Shown in pieces: positions 23,746 through 30,738 of a stretch of DNA of 64,000 bases (its first letter is position 1; every line of letters starts with the position of its first letter). Made by a program: the position numbers and the translations under genes. Under the pieces are notes generated by a model. The model saw only the letters and a program-made list of their open reading frames with translations. It searched no databases and was not told the origin of the DNA. Origin of the DNA: Kribbella pratensis (lineage in GTDB: Bacteria > Actinomycetota > Actinomycetes > Propionibacteriales > Kribbellaceae); NCBI RefSeq assembly GCF_004366075.1, contig NZ_SODU01000001.1, positions 434,001-498,000 on the forward strand, read 5' to 3'.

Positions 23746-24501
23746 CTATACCTTGGTCGCGACGACCATGTAGTTCTCGGCCTCAGGATCGTACGTGCTC
23801 ACTTCCGTCCGGAGTCCGAGCCGGTGCAGGTCGACTTCGAGTTCCTCGTACCGGTAGGGCCAGCAGGACAGCAGTTCCGAGCGGACAAGAACCGACCCGG
23901 TCGCATCAACTTGCGCGATCGCAATCTCGATGTGGTGCTCCTCCTCCCAATGCGGCGCAATCTCCCAGCGGTAGACCACGACGGCATCGCGACCGTTCCG
24001 GCGCACGAGTCGGTCACTGATGTCCAGCCTGGAACCTCTGGCCCTCACGAGTTCCCAAGTGCGGGATGTGAGCACCAGGCGCCCGCCAACGCGCAGAAGC
24101 CGTGACATCGACTCCAGAGCAGCACCCCTGCCTGTCGCGCCCGCGGCATGGTGAAGCGAGTTGCCAACGCAGAACACCATGTCGAACGTGCCGTCCTCGA
24201 AATGGTCGGGCAACTCTTCCCAGTTCGCCCGCACGGCCCGGACGGATGCCCCGAACTCCTCAGACAACTCTGCCGTCCGACGAACCATCGCTTCGCTGGC
24301 GTCAGTTGCGACAACCTGTATGCCACGACCGGCGAGGCCAACCGCCAACTGTCCGGTTCCGCACGAACAGTCGAGGACGTGAGCGTTCGACGGCAGGAGC
24401 CTGAGGACCTCATCGAACGACGCAGCGAACTCGGCTGGAGGCAACTTTGCATCCGAGATGAGCCATTCGTACACCTCGGCAAGCACGTCATAATCCGTCA
24501 C
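23746..24501 (-). CDS. Class I SAM-dependent methyltransferase
   Basis: A 251-residue methyltransferase. Motif I VLDCSCGTGQLAVGL, ribose acid in VVATDASEAMVRR, FDMVFCVGNSLHHAAGATGRGAALESMSRLL and GGRLVLTSRTWELVR are diagnostic. GGAGG sits 8 nt upstream of the GTG chosen (VTDYDVLAEVYEWL); the longer frame would start inside that ribosome site. The EEEHHIEIAIAQVD...VRSELLSCWPYRYEEL tail is like small-molecule N/O-methyltransferases. Substrate unknown. Confidence 0.87.
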   Translation of the reverse strand: MTDYDVLAEVYEWLISDAKLPPAEFAASFDEVLRLLPSNAHVLDCSCGTGQLAVGLAGRGIQVVATDASEAMVRRTAELSEEFGASVRAVRANWEELPDHFEDGTFDMVFCVGNSLHHAAGATGRGAALESMSRLLRVGGRLVLTSRTWELVRARGSRLDISDRLVRRNGRDAVVVYRWEIAPHWEEEHHIEIAIAQVDATGSVLVRSELLSCWPYRYEELEVDLHRLGLRTEVSTYDPEAENYMVVATKV

Positions 24502-24544
24502 AACCACTACCTCCGTCACACGGCAGACTCCCGGCGGGACGTCA

Positions 24545-24718
24545 GTCCATCAGCGGAGCAAGCCGGGCACCAATGGTTTTCGCAAGGACAACCCGTCCGC
24601 GCATGCCCGCGGATAGCGCGAGCTGATCCACTCGGTCATTCACTGTGTTCGGCGCTTCGGAACTGTCAATACGTCCGAACTTGATACGCAGCGTGTCCAG
24701 TAGTGGCTGTGTACGGCG
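24545..24718 (-). other. Stop-free remnant frame, unassigned
   Basis: Directly after the stop of the next gene upstream on this strand, the same frame stays open for 58 codons and reads protein-like, for example VNDRVDQLALSAGMRGRVV ending ARLAPLMD then TGA. It could be a short gene from the internal GTG (33 codons) or a leftover C-terminus. There is no ribosome site I trust. Nothing else is visible in the gap. Confidence 0.25.
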
Positions 24719-25492
24719 TCAGATAGGCCGGAGCTTGAAGATCAGGATGCCGAGGTGCTTGTTCATCCACTCCTGCTTGTGCGGGTAGCGACGTCGGGCA
24801 TCCTCGGACAGTTGAGGCTCAAGCGCGGTCTCGATCCACAGCCCTGCCGCACTGAACACATTGATCAGGTCAGAGATGGTGTAAGGACGCTTCGTGAGGG
24901 TGATCTGGTCGTTCCAGCCGCTGACGTACGAGAACGTGGCCGTGGAGAAATACTCTTCCCCCAAAGACGTCCCGTTCTGTTCGGCCCGTTCAACGGCGTA
25001 CCGGATCGGTTGCGTCCTGGTCAGCAGGATGAATCCGTCGTCGGCCAGCATCGCGCGCGCTGCCTGCAGGGTGCGGACCGGATCCTTCGCGTAGCCGAAA
25101 GACTGCAGGAACAAGATCCGGTCGAACCTGCGACCGGCGAGCCCAGGCACGGAATCCAGCTCAGACAGATCGCCTCGGATGAACTCCAAGCCAGGCGGTG
25201 GGTCGCTGAGGAAGTTGCCACTGACATCGACACCTACGGAGGCGGTCGCACCGTCTCGAACCAGCTCAGTGAGTTTGCCGCCGTTGCCGCAACCGAGATC
25301 GAGTACCGACCGTCCGGTGACGTCACCCAGAAGGTCTCGCTGCGCGGGCCACTCGACAAGCCGATCCAGCGAGTCCTCCCTGGTTCTGGCCCGCTCGTAG
25401 CCCGGAGCGAGTTCTAGCCACGCCTGGCTCGGATCCCCAGGACTGCCCGTGTGAGAACTCGTCGCCGCCTGTGCGTCATCTGACGTCGCCAC
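24719..25492 (-). CDS. Class I SAM-dependent methyltransferase
   Basis: A 257-residue methyltransferase: motif I VLDLGCGNGGKLTEL, acid in VGVDVSGNFLSD, motif post-I EFIRGDLSELDSV, and FDRILFLQSFGYAKDPVRTLQAARAMLADDGF. A WNDQITLTKRPYTISDLINVFSAAGLWIE segment follows, a pattern of small-molecule methyltransferases with a mobile lid. The GTG with AAGG upstream was preferred; a TTG eight codons earlier is open too. Third methyltransferase in a row on this strand; the three are spaced by 200-bp gaps and probably separately transcribed. Confidence 0.86.
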   Translation of the reverse strand: MATSDDAQAATSSHTGSPGDPSQAWLELAPGYERARTREDSLDRLVEWPAQRDLLGDVTGRSVLDLGCGNGGKLTELVRDGATASVGVDVSGNFLSDPPPGLEFIRGDLSELDSVPGLAGRRFDRILFLQSFGYAKDPVRTLQAARAMLADDGFILLTRTQPIRYAVERAEQNGTSLGEEYFSTATFSYVSGWNDQITLTKRPYTISDLINVFSAAGLWIETALEPQLSEDARRRYPHKQEWMNKHLGILIFKLRPI

Positions 25493-25586
25493 GGGACAGA
25501 CCTTAGTTGTCCCCAACTCATCGCTCCCCCGTGACGCTCCCTCGGCGTACTGGAGTCTCTTGAGGGGATCGCGGAGTCGTGCGGGT

Positions 25587-26375
25587 CTACAGTGCTCGGC
25601 GTAGAGCGGGAGTGATGGAGTCCAGCAGCCGCAGCTCGCCGGCGAGGAACTCCAGGGAGCCGGCAGCTCCTGCCGCGTCGATCGGCCAGTGCTGCACTTG
25701 CTCGACCACCTTCAGTTTCGCCTGCTGCAGTGCGGGGATGATCGTCGGCCGGTCGGTGAGTCCGTAGGCGTCGACGAACACCCGCAACCGGTGGGGCAGG
25801 TCGGGCAGCGGATCGAAGCCGGTCTCGGCGAGCTGACGGTCCGACTCCAGAGGCAGGAACGCCCAGGCGGCGGATGCGAGATCGAGCAGCGGGTCGATCG
25901 GCCCGGCCGCATCCCAGTCGATGAAGGCGACCGGCACACCACCTCGGTAGACGGTGTTCCACGGACCCAGATCGCCGTGCGACACAATCTCGCCGGGATT
26001 GGGCGCGTGCGGATGGAAGCGGTAGCCGATGTGCTCCGGCTGGAAGCTGCGGGACGCCTCGTGCAGGTCGCGCAGCAGATGCCCTACGGCGGCCAGTGCA
26101 TCGTCGCTCCGGGCGTACGCCGGCAGCGGGTTGCCGCGCCCCGGCTCCCACTCCGGATCCGCGAGTACGTCGCCTTCGAGGAACGTCAGCACTTCCTGGT
26201 CCCCTTCGATGCCGACGACCCGGGGTGCTCCGTGGAAGCCGACGGACTCGAGGTGCTTCAGGTACTCGTGCACAGCCGGGGTCCACGGGCCGACCGGGCG
26301 GAGCAGGTCGGAGCCGCGGCGCTCGAGACCGCTCGTCGTGCGGCCGCCCGCGAGCTCATCCATCGAGAAGCGCAT
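25587..26375 (-). CDS. Aminoglycoside phosphotransferase-fold kinase (APH family)
   Basis: A 262-residue APH/choline-kinase-fold protein. The catalytic loop is VSHGDLGPWNTVY (His-Gly-Asp...Asn) and the metal-binding Asp is in VAFIDWDAAGP. The N-terminal lobe is short and lacks an obvious nucleotide Lys strand. Targets may be antibiotics or small metabolites; resistance cannot be claimed from sequence. A GTG two codons upstream is an alternative start. It is divergent from another APH-fold gene with 100 bp between. Confidence 0.84.
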   Translation of the reverse strand: MRFSMDELAGGRTTSGLERRGSDLLRPVGPWTPAVHEYLKHLESVGFHGAPRVVGIEGDQEVLTFLEGDVLADPEWEPGRGNPLPAYARSDDALAAVGHLLRDLHEASRSFQPEHIGYRFHPHAPNPGEIVSHGDLGPWNTVYRGGVPVAFIDWDAAGPIDPLLDLASAAWAFLPLESDRQLAETGFDPLPDLPHRLRVFVDAYGLTDRPTIIPALQQAKLKVVEQVQHWPIDAAGAAGSLEFLAGELRLLDSITPALRRAL

Positions 26376-26463
26376 GGTCACGGGCCCAACCGTAGTACGA
26401 CGAATCGTGGCGCCGGGAGTATGCAGTTCCGGTAATTCCGGTGCGGGGTTGGGCTGTGCGGCC

Positions 26464-26469
26464 TAGATT
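26464..26469 (+). promoter_or_regulatory. -10 box for leaderless APH-fold gene
   Basis: TAGATT, six bases, then the GTG start. There is no Shine-Dalgarno sequence. The same hexamer at the same distance precedes two other genes here. Confidence 0.6.
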
Positions 26470-26475
26470 GCGGGC

Positions 26476-27399
26476 GTGAATCTCTCGCATCTCGGTGTGC
26501 CGGTCGGGCCGATGGTTCGCGTTCACGGCGGGTTCGCCAACCGGATGTACCGGCTCGACACCGACCAGGGGTCGTTCGCGGTGAAAGAGCTGAATCTCGT
26601 CGACCGTCGTTGGACCTATCACGTCGAGGACGTGTTCAGGTTCGAGCGGGCCGCCTTCGCCGCCGGGATCCCGATGCCGGAGCCGATCTCGGCCGGCGAC
26701 ACCACGATCGTCCACCGGTGGATCGACGGAGAGAAGTTGCCCGAGGCACCGGTGTCGGAGGCCTACGCGTTCGAGATCGGCGAGATCCTCGCGCGCATCC
26801 ACGCTCTCGACGTCGAATGGCCCCACGCGTCGATCGAGGAGCCCACGTCACGGGACTGGCCCGAGCTCGCCGAGCGGGCGGTGGCGACCGGACAGCCGTG
26901 GGCCGACGAACTGGCCTCCCAGGTCGAGACGTTCCTCGCGATTGCCCACTTCGTGGAGACCTGCGAACGGCCAGGTCCCGTCGTGCTGACTCACAAGGAC
27001 ATCCAGCCGTGGAACCTGCTCGCTCGAAACGGTCGACCGGTGGTGCTCGACTGGGAACTCTCGGGGATGCTCGACCTGTCCAGCGAGCTCGGCTCGACCG
27101 CGCTGAGCCTCGCGAAGGGTCCTGGCTTCGACCACATCGAGCCCGCCGTCTTCCGTGCGGTTCTTGACGGGTACGTCGCAGGCGGCGGAACGTTGCCGCC
27201 GCCTGGTCCGAGCTGGTTCGTGTTCATGATCGGCGGCTGGCTGGGACACACGAGATGGAACATTCTCCGATGCCTCGCCGGTACCGAGGCGAGCACCGGC
27301 CCTGACCTCGCGCTGTCGCAGGAGTCGGCGGGCAACGGCGTACGCGGCCTCCCCGACATGTTCGCCCGGCTCCCGGATCTCGAGACGCTGCTCGTGTGA
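26476..27399 (+). CDS. APH-fold phosphotransferase
   Basis: A 307-residue kinase-fold protein. N-lobe: VHGGFANRMYRLDTDQGSFAVKEL with the nucleotide-binding Lys in AVKEL. Catalytic loop LTHKDIQPWNLL (Lys replaces Gly of the usual HGD) and metal-binding Asp in VVLDWELSG. Helical C-lobe with FVFMIGGWLGHTRWN. The His-Lys-Asp variant occurs in some phosphotransferases and does not by itself mean loss of activity. Substrate unknown. Confidence 0.84.
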   Translation: MNLSHLGVPVGPMVRVHGGFANRMYRLDTDQGSFAVKELNLVDRRWTYHVEDVFRFERAAFAAGIPMPEPISAGDTTIVHRWIDGEKLPEAPVSEAYAFEIGEILARIHALDVEWPHASIEEPTSRDWPELAERAVATGQPWADELASQVETFLAIAHFVETCERPGPVVLTHKDIQPWNLLARNGRPVVLDWELSGMLDLSSELGSTALSLAKGPGFDHIEPAVFRAVLDGYVAGGGTLPPPGPSWFVFMIGGWLGHTRWNILRCLAGTEASTGPDLALSQESAGNGVRGLPDMFARLPDLETLLV

Positions 27400-27475
27400 T
27401 CCGCCCGACTCCCCCGCCTGTCGGTGTTCGAAAATGCAGATGCCCAGTGGCGGATCGTTGGGTGAGACTTGGGTG

Positions 27476-28390
27476 ATGGTGACAACGCCTCGCTCGCTCA
27501 TCGACTCGGTGGTGCGGTCGGTTTGTGGCCGTGAGGTCGAGCGGCTTGTTCCACTGGCCGGTGGCGGGATGAACGAGACGTACCGCGTTGAGCTTGCCGG
27601 TGATGACGCGGTGGTCGTGCGGATTGCGCGTCAGGAGGTGCCGTGGTTCGTCGACGAGGCGTACCTCATGACGGAGGCGCGGGCCGTGGGCGTGCCGACG
27701 GCCGAGGTGCTCGGTCTTGAGCACCTGGATCACGACGGCCGGCTGCTGTCCTTCTCGGTCCAGCAGTTCCTGCCGGGTCGTTCGCTCGGCGAGCTCGTCG
27801 GTGAACTGTCTGCCGCTGAGCTCGAGCGGTTGGTTCTGGACGCCGGTGAGATTTTGGCGCGCGTGCACAGCGTTGGCCTGGAGGACCGAGGCGTCCGGCA
27901 CGTACTGCGATTGCCCGAAGAGCATGAGATCACCCGGGTCGCAGGCATCGTCAGGGAGGCCTTCGGCTCGGCGGAGGCTGCGGTCGTCGAGCGCGGTGCC
28001 GAGTTCCTGCGCCGACAGGTGACGACCCGTGCTGCTCCCCCGGTGTCGCTCGTTCATGGCGACTTCTGCCCGAAGAACCTCCTGATTCACGACGGGGCGG
28101 TCGTCGGCATCATCGATTGGGAGTTCGCCGGCCGTACGGCGCCGGCGTACGACTTCGCCCAATGGGAGGTGGATGCCGGGGAAGTACTGCAGGACCGATT
28201 GGACCTGGTACGGCGCGGGTACGCGCGGATCGCCGATCCCGAGTCGGCCGAGGCGGGGTGGACACCGCCCTTCGCCATCGACTGGGCACTCGAAAAGCTC
28301 GGCTGGAAGAATCCTGCCTCACCGGCACAGGCCCGACGCTGCTTGGACGTGATTGCCCGCTACACCACCCCTTGGACGCAAGGCGGGTAG
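27476..28390 (+). CDS. APH-fold phosphotransferase
   Basis: A 304-residue protein with a complete kinase fold: GGGMNETYRVELAGDDAVVVRIAR (nucleotide loop and strand), LPGRSLGEL hinge region, catalytic LVHGDFCPKNLLI, and GIIDWEFAGRTAPAYDFAQWE with the metal Asp. Most similar in plan to macrolide/aminoglycoside-type phosphotransferases of the APH superfamily, but the substrate is unproven. The ATG was preferred to the adjacent in-frame GTG. It follows the preceding APH-fold gene by 77 bp in the same direction. Confidence 0.86.
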   Translation: MVTTPRSLIDSVVRSVCGREVERLVPLAGGGMNETYRVELAGDDAVVVRIARQEVPWFVDEAYLMTEARAVGVPTAEVLGLEHLDHDGRLLSFSVQQFLPGRSLGELVGELSAAELERLVLDAGEILARVHSVGLEDRGVRHVLRLPEEHEITRVAGIVREAFGSAEAAVVERGAEFLRRQVTTRAAPPVSLVHGDFCPKNLLIHDGAVVGIIDWEFAGRTAPAYDFAQWEVDAGEVLQDRLDLVRRGYARIADPESAEAGWTPPFAIDWALEKLGWKNPASPAQARRCLDVIARYTTPWTQGG

Positions 28391-28411
28391 CGGGCCAGTC
28401 ATGGGTGCGGG

Positions 28412-28723
28412 TCAGCCGGTGCCGTCCTGCACCGGATAGTGGATGACGACCGCACCGCCGGTGGCGTAGTTGGCGACATCGGCGGCCACCCGCTGGCCCT
28501 GCGGCGACGACCGCGCCGCGGCCATGGCGGCGGCGTCAGCGAAGTCGCCTTCGAAGATCGCGAAATACGGCGTTTCTCCGTTGGTCGCCGCCACGTCGAA
28601 GCTGTAGCGCCACGCAAGCAGGCCGGGCATCTTCATGACCAGTGGAAGGTGGGTGGTCACGTAGTACTCGCGGAAGTGATCAGGGTCGGCGGGCTCGGAA
28701 TACAGGACGACCAACTTATGCAT
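28412..28723 (-). CDS. EthD family protein
   Basis: A 103-residue ferredoxin-like-barrel protein: MHKLVVLYSEPADPDHFREYYVTTHLPLVMKMPGLLAWRYSF is the EthD opening with its conserved H-x-P. Members accompany oxidative degradation or polyketide-type pathways; the reaction is usually unknown. GGAGG six bases upstream fixes the start, which lies inside the end of the methyltransferase gene (8-bp overlap). Third gene of the GNAT-methyltransferase-EthD operon. Confidence 0.82.
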   Translation of the reverse strand: MHKLVVLYSEPADPDHFREYYVTTHLPLVMKMPGLLAWRYSFDVAATNGETPYFAIFEGDFADAAAMAAARSSPQGQRVAADVANYATGGAVVIHYPVQDGTG

Positions 28724-29504
28724 GACGACCTCCGTCACTCGCGGTCAGTAGGTAGGTGGCCGGGATGCTCATGGCCTGCTCCCCCAGCCCTGGGTACATC
28801 TCCTGAACCGGAAACTCCTGCAGAGAACGAACGGTTAGACCAGCGGTCAGAACTGCGGTGACGATGCTGCTGAGGCTCCAGACGAAACTCCGGTGCGGAA
28901 CATCCGGAGTACCCAACGTTCGGGTGATTTCCGGGGCTTTCAGCGGGTCTGCGTAGCCGTCACGGTCAACGCCGAAATAGTCGCCGCTGACGGACAATTC
29001 ATTGGCTCCGCGTACCGTCAGGATTTCCCACAACGGATGGTGTTCGCTGATCACCAGGACACCGCCCGGATTGAGTCGACCGGCGACCGATCGCGTCCAT
29101 TCGGTGAGCGTGGGAACCCAGCACAGGCCGCCCCACGAAATGTAGATGACGTCGAACCCGGTGATCTCCGAATCCAGTGTCATCATGTCCTGCAGGACGA
29201 ACGTGAGCTCCAGCCCGAGCGCCTCGGCCTTCGCTCGGCCGGTGGCCAGGTGTGACGGTGCGATATCCACGGCCGTGACGTCTGCGCCGAGCTGTGCGAA
29301 CGTCAACGCCTCGTCGCCAACTGAACATGCCAGCTGTAATACCCGGCGACCGCGCACATCGCCGACAGCGGCCAGTTCGTCGTCCGTCAGCGCACTGCCA
29401 CCGCCCAAGAAGAACTCGACCGGCTCACCGTGACGATGTGGTGCCAGCCGTTCCCAGTACTCGCTGTTCTGCCTGACAACCTCGGAAACTGGCGGCTCAG
29501 ACAC
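28716..29504 (-). CDS. Class I SAM-dependent methyltransferase
   Basis: A 262-residue methyltransferase with a divergent motif I, VLQLACSVGDEALTF (Ser-Val where Gly-x-Gly is usual), ribose acid in VTAVDIAPSHLA, and FDVIYISWGGLCWVPTLTEW. The EYWERLAPHRHGEPVEFFLGGG start resembles a group of small-molecule methyltransferases. GTG start; overlaps the GNAT gene before it and the EthD gene after it by 8 bp each, so all three are translated together. Confidence 0.85.
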   Translation of the reverse strand: MSEPPVSEVVRQNSEYWERLAPHRHGEPVEFFLGGGSALTDDELAAVGDVRGRRVLQLACSVGDEALTFAQLGADVTAVDIAPSHLATGRAKAEALGLELTFVLQDMMTLDSEITGFDVIYISWGGLCWVPTLTEWTRSVAGRLNPGGVLVISEHHPLWEILTVRGANELSVSGDYFGVDRDGYADPLKAPEITRTLGTPDVPHRSFVWSLSSIVTAVLTAGLTVRSLQEFPVQEMYPGLGEQAMSIPATYLLTASDGGRHA

Positions 29505-30159
29505 AACGGTGACCGTCTGACAAAGGCAAGAATGTTCGGCAGGCTTCGAGGTTGTGGAGTTGGATGTCGGTTCTGCGGTGCGGTTCCCAGTCTTGTCTGG
29601 TCAGGCGCCAGCGGTTGATGAGGGCTGGTTCGCCTTGCCTGGTGTCCCAGTCCGAACCGTTGGGCTCGTAGCCGAGAGCCTTCGAGATCGCGTTCGAGCT
29701 GCGGTTGTCGACGAAGGCGTCGCTGCTCGCTTCCTTCGCTCCGAGTCCCTCGAATCCGAGGTGCAGGATCGCTGACCGCATCTCGCGTCCGAGCCCGCGG
29801 CCGCGGTGATCGGCAGACAGCCAGGAGAACGTCGTGAAGGTCCCGAAGGTAGAAAACTTCACCCCGCACAGGTCCTGCATGCCGACGGGCCGGCCGTCGA
29901 CGACAACCACGAAGTACAGCCGCCAGGCATCGGGCTCGACCCTCCCCCGGCCTCGCCAGATCGAACGCAGCCACTGGGCCACCCGTTGGTCGGGATCGGG
30001 CTCATAGAGCGACATCGGGTCGTCGTACGGCAGCGGGTCGGCGTGGGTCTTGCCCGCGCGTACGTCGTCCGCGAGCTGATCCAGCAGCTCGTCCGTGGCG
30101 CCGCGTAGCTCCAGCGTCGGCGTGCTCACCCGTACGTCGAGAGGAGGGTAAGACTTCAT
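29497..30159 (-). CDS. GNAT family acetyltransferase (RimJ/RimL-like)
   Basis: A 220-residue acetyltransferase. The acetyl-CoA loop is SADHRGRGLGREMRSAILHLGF, preceded by VGMQDLCGVKF and FTTFSWL strands, and ASSDAFVDNRSSNAISKALGYEPNG is motif B of the RimJ/RimL type. The last 30 residues are an unusual extension. It heads the operon with a methyltransferase and an EthD protein. Substrate unknown: either a protein N-terminus or a small molecule. Confidence 0.83.
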   Translation of the reverse strand: MKSYPPLDVRVSTPTLELRGATDELLDQLADDVRAGKTHADPLPYDDPMSLYEPDPDQRVAQWLRSIWRGRGRVEPDAWRLYFVVVVDGRPVGMQDLCGVKFSTFGTFTTFSWLSADHRGRGLGREMRSAILHLGFEGLGAKEASSDAFVDNRSSNAISKALGYEPNGSDWDTRQGEPALINRWRLTRQDWEPHRRTDIQLHNLEACRTFLPLSDGHRCV

Positions 30160-30330
30160 GGCGCAGTGACTCGGTTCATCAACACGATCCGATCCAAGCG
30201 CATCCCAGAGCCATCACGCACGTGCTTTTGCGGTGTATAGGCTGCCGCAAAGGCCTCCGATGATCCCGGGGACAGGTGGTACCGGATTCCGTTGTTTCTG
30301 CACATCGTTGCTTCCCGCCCATGAAGGGGT
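30160..30330. other. Intergenic stretch, no gene seen
   Basis: About 170 bp of slightly AT-richer sequence between two genes on the complement. I see no supported frame, terminator hairpin or repeat; it should contain the promoter of the GNAT operon. Confidence 0.35.
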
Positions 30331-30678
30331 TCAGCGGCGGGGGCCGCTGTGTACGTGGACGTGCAGGTGCTTGGAATCCTGGTATTCCCCTAGATTGGTC
30401 AGCACCGCGGCTGCGCCGGTGGTTCGCTCGGTGTCGGCGGCGATCGATTGCACGACCTCGAGCAAGCGCCGTACGACGTGCTCGTCAGCCGCACTCACCG
30501 TGGTCAACGACGCAATGTGCCGTTTCGGCACGATGACGATGTGGTTCGTCCAGAACGGCCGCGTGTGATGGAACGCCAGCACCAACTCGTCCTCGTGCAC
30601 CACGTCGAGGCTGCCCGGGTCAGGAATCGCGACATCGCAGTAGAAGTCGTCGCCACGGTACTGCGGGACTGATCGCAC
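30331..30678 (-). CDS. HIT family hydrolase/transferase
   Basis: A 115-residue histidine-triad protein. The triad is HLHVHVHSG near the C-terminus; HTRPFWTNHIVIVPKRHIASL is the conserved central strand region. HIT proteins hydrolyse or transfer nucleotide phosphoramidates and Ap(n)A-type substrates. The GTG start follows TATCCT and six bases (leaderless); longer GTG starts (13 codons up, or one codon up) are open. It is divergent from the ABC exporter genes across a CRP-type site. Confidence 0.83.
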   Translation of the reverse strand: MRSVPQYRGDDFYCDVAIPDPGSLDVVHEDELVLAFHHTRPFWTNHIVIVPKRHIASLTTVSAADEHVVRRLLEVVQSIAADTERTTGAAAVLTNLGEYQDSKHLHVHVHSGPRR

Positions 30679-30701
30679 CACCCGAGGATAGCCACTCCCC
30701 C

Positions 30702-30719
30702 TTGTGAAGGCGATCACAA
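30702..30719. promoter_or_regulatory. CRP/GlxR-type binding site
   Basis: TTGTGA-aggcga-TCACAA is a perfect palindrome matching the TGTGA-N6-TCACA consensus of CRP-family regulators. It lies between the HIT gene and the ABC exporter genes and its left half coincides with the -35 position (TTGTGA, 19 bp from TATGGT) of the exporter promoter, so binding there should repress the exporter. Confidence 0.7.
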
Positions 30720-30726
30720 ACCACGG

Positions 30727-30732
30727 TATGGT
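30727..30732 (+). promoter_or_regulatory. -10 box for leaderless ABC exporter operon
   Basis: TATGGT, six bases, ATG. The CRP-type palindrome covers the matching -35. Confidence 0.6.
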
Positions 30733-30738
30733 GATGCG

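Noticed and set aside
26476..28390. Antibiotic resistance genes
   Set aside because: The APH fold is clear but covers many non-resistance kinases; sequence alone does not show an antibiotic substrate.
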